Part shown: positions 55,087 through 64,000 of the stretch, piece after piece
Numbering within the stretch: position 1 is the stretch's first letter
How the letters are laid out: every line of letters starts with the position of its first letter
Assembly: GCA_021030905.1 (NCBI GenBank)
Contig: JAGFMI010000004.1
Coordinates: 186,001 to 250,000 of the forward strand
Source of the DNA: Pyrenula massariospora
Taxonomy: Eukaryota > Ascomycota > Eurotiomycetes > Pyrenulales > Pyrenulaceae
Length of the DNA: 64,000 nt
Reading direction: 5' to 3'
The notes under the pieces: model-generated
Seen by the model: only the letters and a program-made list of their open reading frames with translations
Told to the model about the DNA's origin: nothing
Databases searched by the model: none
Position numbers and translations under genes: made by a program

Positions 55087-57189
55087 CTAACTAGATCCCT
55101 TCCCAAACAACCCCACAAGCTCCTCCAGCAGCTGCAAGAGTTGCCCCCACAACGCCGCCGTATCCGCATCCGCATCCCCTGCCCCACCGGCTGCAGGCGT
55201 GCCCGTCGCGCTCGGCACGCTCGGCACGCTGCTGATCGCGGAGATGATCGGTGCTAGACCCGTAGCTGTCGCCGTAGTTGTTCCGTTGAGGGCTGGCAAG
55301 GTTGTGTTGTTGCTCGGGATGCCGGTGGGGATGGGGAAGGGGGCGGAACTGCACGGCTTTTTGGAGGAGGTGGGGCGGAGGGTGAGGAGGGTTGTGGCGT
55401 TGCATGGTTTTTTGGATGTAGCGTTGAGAGAGGGGGCGGGGATGGAGAGGGATGCGGAGGAGGACGGAGGGGTGTTGCAGGGTTTTTTGGGGGTGGTGGC
55501 GTTGAGGGAGGGGGCGGGGAGGGAGAGGGATGCTGAAGTGGAAGCGGAGGAGGCGGCGAGGGGGGCGGAGGCGGAAATGACAGCTGCATTTGTGGAGAGG
55601 GAGGACGTGGCGGTGACGGAGGGGAGGGCGGCGGTTGAGCTTGGCGTAGTAGTGTTAGAGGGGGTCGCGGCGGATGTGGGGACAGCAGCAGAGGAGGATG
55701 CCGCGGCGCCTGAGCCAGCGGCAGGCCACATTATCGCAGGCGTGTAGACCGGGATCGGGTCTGTGGTGCCGTAGCCCTCGACGGCCCAGGCGGGGCTTGT
55801 TGGGGAGACGAAGCCCGACGGCGCGGCGGTGGAGGTTACGGAAGTCGTGAAGGTTGCGCTGCCAGATCCAGATGCGGCGCAATATCCCGTTCCGTAGACG
55901 TTTTTGCACTGGTTGACGACTTTGTTCCCGTTGACGGTCCACATGTTGAAGTCTTCGAGGGTGATGTCTTGAATAGGGACTTTGTCCGAACCGCGGATCA
56001 CGATGGCCCCGCGTGAGGCACCGTTGTCCATCGTGCCGGTCCAGTTGCTGAATGTTAGACCGCTGAGAGCGACGGCGCCGGTGTCGGGAGTGGTGTGGGA
56101 TTCCCAGTATTGGTCAATGTCCAGCGCGTATGTAGTGTCATAAGCCCAGAAGTTCTTGAAGACGGAATCCTTCACGTATCCGGTAGCGCCGCTTCCGCCG
56201 GGGAAGGTCTTGATCATCAGCATCTGTGTGTTCTTGTACACGTAGATATTTTGCATGGTAATGTTGCTAACTGCCGCTGCGTCGGAAGCATCGGTGATGT
56301 CTGCCGTTAGAGAACCAATACTCATGCCACCAGAGTGGTTGCAGAATGCATCTTCGATGAGGACGTTGGAGGATGGTGTCTTGACAGAGACACACTCGTC
56401 GCGATTCGTAACTTCGAAGTCGTGCAGATGGCAATTGCCAGAGCAGACCAAGTCGATGCCGTCTGTCCCACCAATATCAGGGCCACTGCTGATTGTTAGT
56501 ACTTGGGAATAGGAAGTGCATACGGGTCACCAACCGAACTGTAATATAGTACATGTCAAGGTTGGAGACGCCATTAAAGACAAGATGGAACGTAGGCGAG
56601 TCGACGAAGATCAGATTGTGGACAGCTAGATCGGACACGGTGATAAAGCGCATCAGGCGTGCGTTTTGACCGGTGCTATCTCGGCGCGCAATGTATCCTT
56701 GTCCGTTGATCGCACCCATGTTGTTGCTTGAGAAGACCTCAACGTCATTTCCGTTCTCGATGACAAAGGCATTCCCATTAAAAGATCCATCAGATGTCAA
56801 AGTGATCTGGCCGTCAATTTGGAAGGCCCAGCCCGAAGCCTTGTTCAAGGTCACGCCAGTCGCAACTGCAAAGGTTTAGTACTATGGTCTAGTATCAAGG
56901 ATTCGAATAGCGTACGAGAGTACTGTCCCTCAGGGATGTGCAGGGTGGCCGCATTTCCAGAAACACAAGAGCTGAAAGCTTTGGTGATAGCAGGTCCAAT
57001 ATCCGTTTTACCATCAGCCACGCCGCCGAAGTCCAGCACGCTGCAAATCTTGGATTTCGAAGACAGCGGGGTTACTGCACCAGTAGCTCTCTTGTTGATA
57101 TTTGCTTGAGCATCAACCAATGATGAAGTCAGCAGAATGGCAGAGAATAGCAACTTCGTCGAGAAGCTGGAAAAGATGGAGAATAACAT
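55087..57189 (-). CDS. Rhamnogalacturonase (GH28) with long repetitive C-terminal tail
   Basis: A secreted GH28 rhamnogalacturonan hydrolase that cuts the alternating rhamnose-galacturonate backbone of pectin. Three exons (56916-57189, 56535-56865, 55087-56488) give 668 aa. A signal peptide (MLFSIFSSFSTKLLFSAILL) precedes the parallel beta-helix. Family features are VLDFGGVADGKTDIGPAI, the catalytic region GPDIGGTDGIDL, and NRDECVSVKTPSSNVLIED with CNHSGGMSIGSL, which match rhamnogalacturonases rather than polygalacturonases. After about residue 440 comes a roughly 225-residue Ser/Thr/Pro/Ala-rich tail with three degenerate repeats ending in KKPC, probably O-glycosylated and possibly wall-binding. 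The second intron has a weak donor (GTTGGT) but restores YYITVRSGPDIGG. The tail is much longer than in typical family members. Confidence 0.93.
55330..55560 (-). repeat. Degenerate tandem repeats encoding KKPC units
   Basis: Within the rhamnogalacturonase tail the DNA contains two copies of a roughly 80-bp unit and a shorter third one. They encode SLSLPAPSLNATTPKKPCN, SLSIPAPSLNATSKKPCN and LRPTSSKKPCS. Conserved nucleotide blocks on the plus strand include GTTTTTTGG and GGGGGCGGGGA...GAGAGGGATGC. Each unit carries one cysteine and an N-A-T glycosylation site in two of the three. Confidence 0.8.
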
Positions 57190-57977
57190 CGTAAAGAATG
57201 GACAGCGGAAAAGGACGGCTGGAGAATAAAACGAATGAACGTATCGATAGATACTAGAATGAACGACAGAAGAGCAACGTGCGCCTACAGAAGAAACAAG
57301 ATGAACACAAAGGAAACAGGAGCCTCATTTGAGGCCCGCGATGGCAACGGAACGAGTCCACGGATGGGGAAGAAACGACTGCAATGAGTTTGGACCTCTT
57401 GGCATTTCAATTCTTTTGATACAGAAACAATCTACACAATCAAAATTCGATCTAGGTTCGTGGGCTGGAAAGCTACCGGTTGGCTCGAACCCCTAGCTGG
57501 CGTGAAGATGGACGCGGCTCGACGTTTTGAAACTTCGGAAATTTTCTCTCAAGTGGCTGGTGCGGAGCCGGAGACAGGGGGTCGGCAACAGCAAAGACAC
57601 TACGTCCCGCTTCCATCATCACCTAATCAGTCCTTCATCTCACACGATATTAATTGCCCAGCACAACTCAAATCTCGTCAAAGCTAGAGCCGAAAACGGA
57701 TTACAGCTAACCCAGGCACTCGCCATGCACGTGGTAAATCGTCTTTCCCAATGATGGGGATTGAATCTATCCACAGTCGGATCTCGAGGAAGGGACCGTG
57801 AAAGAAGGCGGGGGAGAAATTTGTGCAAAGTGATCTGCACACGCTGCAACTCGCTCGGTAAAATAAAGAAATCGCAGCGACGACGATTGTACCGAGGCCC
57901 TGTTATTCACCTTAATTCAAAAACCATCGAGGGCCATGTTTCGATCCAGTTCAGCCGCCACATGCTGCATCTGCTGG
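57190..57977. other. Intergenic region
   Basis: About 790 bp: the promoter of the rhamnogalacturonase and the 3' flank of the HET fragment (both minus strand). No gene or repeat recognised. Confidence 0.45.
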
Positions 57978-59210
57978 TTATAAGCCCCACACGCAGCGAT
58001 ACCAGGCTCCTTGTTCCGGAGTCTGCTCGATTGCCACAGCCACAAATTTTAGCGGCCCTGATGCCGTAAAATAGCCAAGCAAAAATATTTGAACCTCGAC
58101 ATGGCTTTTAATGGGCTTATCGTGGTCTCTTCTGGAATATTCGGTCATAGGGAAAGCCAACCACATTTGATCATTTGGATGATCAGGGAAAAACTGTGTA
58201 TCAGTTAGAGTATGCCCTGTCCCAGATTCGAAGACATCGCCTAGACACTCCTCTGTGATAGAGACTACACAAAGCCGTACTACCTCGACAGGGTCCGGAG
58301 GATACCTTAGGTGGACTCTGACTTTTGAGGGCTTTGCTTTGATCACAATATTCGCGGAAACAATTTCCCCCAAAAAGTCGGCTGTCTTTGGATTACTAGA
58401 TTTTGCCAGGAGCTCGAAACCCGGATTGACGAAGTCGGTATTTTGAGCCATATTAGCAAAATAAATTTTACCAATAATAGATGCCCATGACCAAGAAGGA
58501 GCAAGGTACACAGATAGATCTCCCTGCGACCTCTGATCATCCTCCCATGCTACGCCCCCTAAATGAACAAACCAGGCGAGTCCCCCTGGGAGATCCTTTT
58601 TCCATGCATCAGCAAGGCAATCATCTTGTAGCAGCGTCGCGAACTCTCGCGCAAGCCCAGAGATTGCTGGCAATCTATCCGAGTTCCAAGTCAGCTCTGT
58701 TGCGGGATATGTTGAGAGGATACGGTACCAAGTTCGGAGCCAGCACTTGCGAGAGCGCCTGCCTTTCAGGGAGACCTTTTCGACCTCGTTCCGATTATAG
58801 TAGTCATCGACGAATGGGAAGATGAGATGTTCGTAAGAGACATTCTTTGTACACTCCCAATACATCTCTTTCTGACCGAAGTGTATCACTCTCTGAAAGA
58901 GGAGCCTTTCCTGCAGAACCCATGAGCGACGTGCAAGAACAGAGTTCTTGGCGCGAGTTGGGTGAATCCCTGTTTGAGGCCCACCATAAGTCAGAGCTAA
59001 TGACGCTCCTCTACCTTTTTGAGAATTGAACGAGTTGTCCAACCATAAACGCAAGGGGTTTCGCGTCCTAGGAAGGAGAAATCCAGCATCACAGTCTGCT
59101 GCAGAAGGGCCGGCAATATTAACTGCAGCGTTCTTGTAGATGCTAGGCATTCGAATACATTCCCGGGCCCAGTCTGAAGAAGAGTCGTGAATGATGCAGA
59201 GCCCATCGAT
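57978..59210 (-). pseudogene. HET-domain protein, C-terminal part only
   Basis: HET proteins act in fungal heterokaryon incompatibility. This 411-codon frame starts in the middle of the HET domain: IDGLCIIHDSSSDWARECIR, then MPSIYKNAAVNIAGPSA, then the later block RRSWVLQERLLFQRVIHFG and YWECTKN, and a normal-looking C-terminal region ending VWGL. The first part of the domain (the Y-x-A-L-S-x-x-W-G region and the LPKTFxDAI helix) is missing. Just upstream, in another frame, the bases read DIRYL followed by a stop and W, a probable remnant of the preceding RYLW. Beyond that the sequence turns AT-rich and non-coding. An ATG at 59150 could start a shortened protein without a working domain. I read this as a 5'-truncated gene. 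Confidence 0.8.
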
Positions 59211-60588
59211 CTAGGGAGCTGTGCCATTAGAGATACCGAATATCCTGTGATTACCGCTAACCCCTTTTCCGCTAAACAAAAATTTAGCAAATAGACTAAT
59301 CCTCAAATCGGCTACCTTTATCACTTATAATTCTTTTTCTTTTTAATCTTGCTGTTTTTGTTTTTGTTTTTGTTTGAAACAGACATGCAACCGCCCTGTA
59401 GGAATTGTCGGACATATTCTACCTCAGACAAAATTTTTTTTTGGAAAAAAATTGACGCTTTAAAAAGCAAATGGCGGCGTTTGCCAGATTAATTCTGGGG
59501 CTCAGAGAAGCGGAATTGCAATGTAATTCTGCACAGCCCACACAGCCCATCACGAATGCCAATCAAGAGCGATTATTAGCGCCGCAGGCCCTTCAGCTTT
59601 TTGCACCCGGGGTGAGACGGACAGCCATCTACCACAAACGCATTCAGCCCGATCTAGATTGGTAGAATGTAACGGAGACTGGCAGCAAAGGAGGATATGA
59701 AAGAGTACGGGTAGAGATGGGAAGGGAAAGCAGCTGTATAAGGTAATTCTGGTTGCGGGTGGCTGTATTTGATCGCTTGGCCGCTTTGGCTCGATGCCGT
59801 CAATCACGTCTGTCTGCAACTTCTCTACACACCTGCATTTACCTTCGGTGTGCAAGGTATCAGAAGCTTCAGCGCCACTCCATTAGTGACATAGATTGAG
59901 GCAGGGTGAGTAAAAGGAAGAGTCGTTATGGTACAGAATCCCTGACTCTCAAAGGGGGCCGGTAAGGCTGAAAACGAGCACAGCCCCGTGATATACACCC
60001 TTGTCCACCGGCTTTTTTTCGAACGCAGTTGTAGGTCTTTTCACAGCCACGCAGGCTCATTAGGCGCCAGAACCTGGGCCCAGAGACCCCACAACGCTTG
60101 GCAATTCCGTACCTAGCGCGCCTAAAACTGAATATTTCCTCTCGAATTGAACAGAATTCAGCTGCGATATCTGCCTATCGATGAAGTCCGGGCCCCTATA
60201 AAATTTGGGAGATAAGCCAACTTCCTCCGCAGATTTTAGTCATGGGACTGCAACGGTTTCGGCCCCCCCGCTCGGGGCCCTTGAATGATGAAGTTCTGGG
60301 GCTGTGTTCGGTTTTGAACCCCTGAGAAAAGCTCCCATCTTCATGCCTCGACGGGTGGCACATGACTGCTGCTTTTACTTGCTTCCAACAACACGTGGAT
60401 ACGCCATCGCATCTTTACCACCAAGCTTTTGGAGAGCGAGAGATTTTCGGCTTATATAGCGTCCTTGATGCCCGTGTGCTTCCTTTCGACCATGGGCGCC
60501 AATCTCCTGAGGCCGGTAGAAGTTCCAAAAGAAGCAAGATCAGTGAAAGTCTTGAAGATTACACCTTTTCCTTGACAAATCCTTGGAT
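59211..60588. repeat. AT-rich intergenic region with GTTTTT microsatellite
   Basis: About 1.4 kb. At 59354-59375 there is a perfect hexamer repeat (GTTTTT three times plus GTTT), and at 59429-59452 a T-run followed by an A-run. These AT-rich stretches lie immediately beyond the 5' break of the HET fragment. An ATG-initiated frame at 60362-60592 (76 codons) has no recognised family and is not called. The last part is the presumed promoter of the membrane-protein gene. Confidence 0.5.
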
Positions 60589-62229
60589 ATGAAAACAAGA
60601 GCTACTGACAATAACGGACACAATCCAAATAATGCACTTATTAATAAGGATGGGAATGATCACTTTACCTTGCCCGACTTTGATGCCTCAGTGACTACGA
60701 AATACGCCTGCGTCGGTGCGATCATTTTCGGATCGTTTGCTTGCTTGGCCTGCTTCGTCATCAGTGTGGCCATCATCGTCGCCACCATCGGTCTCAAGGG
60801 CAGATCTGATGGGACATTCCCTTACATTATAGGCTTTTCTCTGCCTCTTTCCACAAGCGCTATTGAAGTGCTTGCCCTCGCTGTGAACTTCATTCTCACA
60901 CTTTGCTTGGAAAGTCTTGCTTTCGTCCATGCAACATCTCTACGATGAGCATTATATCGAGAAAATCGACTGCATTTCAACACCAATTTGCGCCTTCTTA
61001 CAAGCGCCAAAAAGAGCGGACCAAATAAATGGTATATCAACGTTATCTCTGCCACCTGTCTTATCCTATGCTTTACGGCAACTTCACAAATATTCATGGC
61101 GGCCGATGAAGAGAATCAATTCGATTACTCTAGAGCTGTATTAATCAACCCAATTGCTCTCCTTGTTCTCGGAATATGCCTTCTTTGCCACGTCGTCATT
61201 GCGATCTGGGCCATGAGATGGAATCATCGGCACGTTCCAACGTGGAGCTCCAGCCCTATCACCAATGCGCTCGCCGCCCTTCACAAGCATCTAGCTCATC
61301 ATGAAAACCGCTGCTTGATGCCTGTGCACTCAGCTCTTCTACCCTCCGGACCGACTTTGCCGTTCTCTAGGCAGCTCTCTCTCTTCTCCGCCCTTCCTCG
61401 CCTGGTCCATCTTACTATCTTCATCTGGACCCTTACCTTCCTTTCTCTCGCCTGGTGGTTATCCATTATCCTCGTCTCTCGCTCCATCATCGTAAAACAT
61501 GACCTTTCCTCTCGTTGGTACTTCACCATGGCCTGGAACCGCGTCTACGATCATAGCAATAATGATGATGCTCTCAACGGCGTCCATGTATATATTTTCC
61601 GCGACATCTTGATAGGCTCCAGCTATCTAAATGTTTCTCAGTATACCGTTGCCATCATTTTCATTGCCGCTATTCAGGGCCTTCAAACCATAGGCCTGCA
61701 CTGCATCGAGCTTGTCGTCAATGCGAACCGAGACGAAGATATTTGGCGCCGTGCCGCCGCGTCCGCACCGAAGAAACGAGTCCCTCTATCCTCACAGATC
61801 GGCATGCCCCGCAAACTCAATCCGATAACCTCTGCGCTACGAAGCTGGCCGTATCTCTATTTATTCATGCTGAAAGCTATATTGCACTGGTCTCTCGGTC
61901 AATCGGTCTCACCTCGATGGTCTTTCGGGGGGATTACCTTATATATGATTCACGGTCGCATCTTCGTCTACCTTATCCTTACGTTTTCACTTGCGGTCTT
62001 TACGCAGTATTTGTGCATGAGAAGACCGAGCGGGCCGCAGCCTGCAACTTGGGGGCACTTACAAACGCTGATTGATTTAATAGATGACTGGGGGGATAGA
62101 GAGGGGGAGGTCAGACTATTCTGGGGAGATAAAGGCGATGGAGGGAGAGGGGTTGGGATCAGACATGCCGGAACGTGCAGCAAAAAAGAGCTGGTCTCTG
62201 ATATTACTTTAGGAGTGCTGTATGAATGA
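60589..62229 (+). pseudogene. Multi-pass membrane protein interrupted by an in-frame TGA
   Basis: One frame of 547 codons runs from ATG 60589 to the stop at 62229, broken only by TGA at 60946-60948 (codon 120). Around it the protein reads VHATSLR-stop-ALYRENRLHFNTNLRLLTS; related fungal proteins have a tryptophan there (SLRWAL-x-RE-x-RL-x-FN-x-NLR), so this is a TGG-to-TGA change. At least six hydrophobic helices are seen: YACVGAIIFGSFACLACFVI, IEVLALAVNFILTLCLESLA, YINVISATCLILCFTATSQI, LINPIALLVLGICLLCHVVI, LVHLTIFIWTLTFLSLAWWL, YTVAIIFIAAIQGLQTIGL, with one more near the end (IFVYLILTFSLAVFTQYL). No intron of plausible size removes the stop. Function unknown; this family is confined to filamentous fungi as far as I know. 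Recent pseudogene or readthrough. Confidence 0.75.
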
Positions 62230-62569
62230 AGGACGATATTGTTAGCGCTATGAAATGAGAAAATTTGTGTTTCAATCTGTACAAATTAGTGGATTATTAG
62301 TACAGGATTACTCGGAAGACATACTTACCGAGCATAACAGCTGACTTAACCCAAAGACTAAGTTATAGGGTTGGGAACCTACAAATCCCATGTCGATGGT
62401 GACTAGCTCTTAGGGAGAGCCCCCACGACCCCTACACGCGCGTGCATTAATAGAGAGAGAAACTGTAGAATACCAAGTTCCCAGTCTCTTAGATAACTCA
62501 TTGACGTATGACACCATATCATGCTCTTCAATGCTATATGGTTATGGATTTTGCTCACAGTTATCGGAT
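62230..62569. other. Short intergenic region
   Basis: About 340 bp between the membrane-protein gene (+) and the end of the HET N-terminal fragment (-). Nothing recognised. Confidence 0.45.
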
Positions 62570-63469
62570 CTAGAACCTCAAAATTCTGAGGTGTTTTACC
62601 ACGATTGCATTGGAATAGATGCAAAGGCAGTCAATCCATAAGTATTGTAGACCAAGACCGCGTACAACAGTAATGGCATCTTGAAACGTCTTCGGCAAAA
62701 CCGCCAAAGAGATACCTTGTAAGAGGGATGCGATCGTATCCATTGTTAGCACTAAAGGTCGGCTTTTTCCCCATCTGTGACTCAAGGTCGCATAGCACCC
62801 AAATTTCCCTGCTGTGAGCTGCAGTCGTGGATCCACGGACCCGTCTCCTAGCCCAACATTGAGAAGTCTTGTCGGAATGGGAAAAGGTTCGAGCCCTGGG
62901 CATAAGTCATGATACTTCGTGCAATTCCGTAGTCATTCCATTCCAAGGCTAATTTCTGGTTGAGCATTGACAGATTGACCGATGATGAGTTTCCGTCGCT
63001 GGAGAGCACTGTTCAAGGATCTGTCAGGCTCAATGTGTGGCGGTGGACCAAGGGTATAAAAATCGTTAGTTGAAATTTCAAACGATACATATGTGCACGG
63101 GATCTCTGGTTCCAATTCCAGTCCACCAAGAGGAAGTTCAAAGTCTATTATTTCTCTGACGAGGAAGAAACCAGTAATACCATTTTCAAATCGCGCGTAT
63201 CGCTCGTCCAGTTCAAGCTCCACATGTATAGCTACAAAGCCTGCACCGACATGGTTGCAGTCACTTTCATAGAGGATTTTGTCAGCCTCTTCGCTTGTTG
63301 ATGAAGACCTGGCAGCATTTTCTAAAGTCAGTGCTCCTTTGAGGAAGCTGCATAGCTGACAGCCCTCCTTAGCTAAAGCATTCAAAGCTGTGTAGGTTGG
63401 ATGATGGACAAAGATCGAAGTGTCTCTGCCAAACCATTGCCACAGTCCGAAACACACGTTGCAGAGCAT
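62570..63469 (-). pseudogene. HET-domain protein, N-terminal part, with in-frame TGA
   Basis: From ATG 63469 the frame begins MLCNVCFGLWQ and HHPTYTALNALAKEGCQLCS, the cysteine-bearing N-terminus common on HET proteins. At 62933-62935 (codon 179) there is a TGA where the family has W in the W-L-x-x-C-x-x-x-H-x-x-C motif: the text reads GMEstopLRNCTKYHDLC. The frame then continues into the HET domain: LLNVGLGD, YATLSHRWGK, LPKTFQDAITVVRGLGLQ and YLWIDCLCI. After CLCI (about 62617) homology stops and the frame ends at 62570. So this copy has a nonsense change and lacks its C-terminal half. It is on the same strand as the C-terminal HET fragment at 57978-59210, 3.4 kb downstream. Confidence 0.8.
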
Positions 63470-64000
63470 AACGAAGGAACTGACTTTGAGAACGAACCGA
63501 GAATATATGAGTAGAGGGTGTCGTGAAATAACATGAGTCGATCTTTGACGGTGCAAGATCTATTATGATTGCGCGAGCAACAGGAAGAGCATCCAGCCGT
63601 CAGACCAGCCACACTCACAACCAATCAATTGCGTTCTCCGATTGTTTGTTCACCTGTGAAGCTGGAAGGCCCAACAGCACCCTCATAGAGAGGTGACCGA
63701 GCCACAGCCTGACGGGCCAAGGAACAGGCACACCCGAGGACCTGTCGGGCTCCTAACACTACTAGCCGTTTACATCGCATCGATACTTCTATATTAACTA
63801 TTCACCTGTCATATCCTGTCCCGTCCTGCGTTCGGCTCAATATCTGGACAACAAGGTGTCTTCCTCATTTCACGCGGCTCGATTTGTATCTAGCCTCTGG
63901 ATCGACAAGCGATGATCCAGCCACTATGTAAGTTGGGTTTTGCTTTTTTGTCACCTATCCAAGCCCAATGGCGCTGTCTGAGTCTGATCCAGATATGCAC
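63470..64000. other. Right-edge region, possible first exon of a plus-strand gene
   Basis: About 530 bp. The proximal part should be the promoter of the HET fragment. An ATG at 63912 followed after 16 nt by GTAAGT, and an ATCCAG acceptor near 63992, could be the first exon and intron of a plus-strand gene running off the window, but there is too little to judge. Confidence 0.25.

Noticed and set aside
59150-59150. ATG as the true start of a short functional HET protein
   Set aside because: The HET domain is already under way upstream (IDGLCIIHD from 59210), so this ATG is internal to a truncated gene.

Overview
The window is nuclear DNA of a filamentous ascomycete (Pezizomycotina). Coding regions are broken by short introns of about 46-185 bp with GT...AG borders and CTAAC/CTAAT-like branch sites. 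Single-copy eukaryotic housekeeping genes (OLA1, MMS2, MON2, VPS26) are mixed with secreted plant-polysaccharide hydrolases, serine-rich cell-surface proteins, C2H2 and DUF3824-type proteins, and HET-domain fragments. This mix suggests a plant-associated or saprotrophic fungus, perhaps Leotiomycetes or a relative; I cannot fix the species. Exon structures below come from reading frames, splice motifs and remembered family conservation, not from transcripts. I recognised no tRNA, rRNA, CRISPR array or complete transposon.

Layout. 0-2 kb: the 3' end of an unknown + strand gene converging on OLA1 (-). 3.4-10.7 kb: three secreted proteins on +, namely an SGNH esterase, an S10 serine carboxypeptidase, and a six-exon putative metallopeptidase-like protein with a damaged zinc motif. 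11.5-15.2 kb (-): a G-alpha-like protein with a fungal NLR-type N-terminus and an in-frame stop, then a GH43 arabinanase. 15.2-24.3 kb is gene-poor and holds one C2H2 zinc-finger protein (-) and possibly one small protein. 24.3-30.5 kb (+): a DUF3824-like protein and two cysteine-rich cell-surface proteins. 31.6-32.6 kb: an alpha/beta hydrolase broken by a frameshift. 32.8-43.7 kb is a conserved block: LYR protein (-), MMS2 (-), MON2 (+), PI-PLC-like phosphodiesterase (-), gluconokinase (-). 46.7-54.5 kb: GNAT acetyltransferase (-), a long hairpin-forming inverted repeat, a multi-pass membrane protein (+) and VPS26 (+). 55-57.2 kb: GH28 rhamnogalacturonase with a long repetitive tail (-). 57.9-63.5 kb is a decaying accessory region: the C-terminal part of a HET protein (-), a membrane-protein gene with an in-frame stop (+), and the N-terminal part of a HET protein (-).

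How the genes relate. MON2 and VPS26 both act in endosome-Golgi traffic, MMS2 in K63-linked ubiquitination and DNA-damage tolerance, and OLA1 in translation and stress control. The arabinanase and rhamnogalacturonase attack the side chains and backbone of pectin rhamnogalacturonan-I; the SGNH esterase and carboxypeptidase may also act outside the cell. There is no sign of a coordinated biosynthetic cluster.

The most striking result is that three accessory genes each keep one long frame interrupted by a single stop codon exactly where the family has tryptophan: TAG in the G-alpha-like gene, TGA in the membrane protein, TGA in the HET N-terminal fragment. The housekeeping genes nearby are intact, which argues against general sequence error and points to recent gene decay or, less likely, regulated readthrough.
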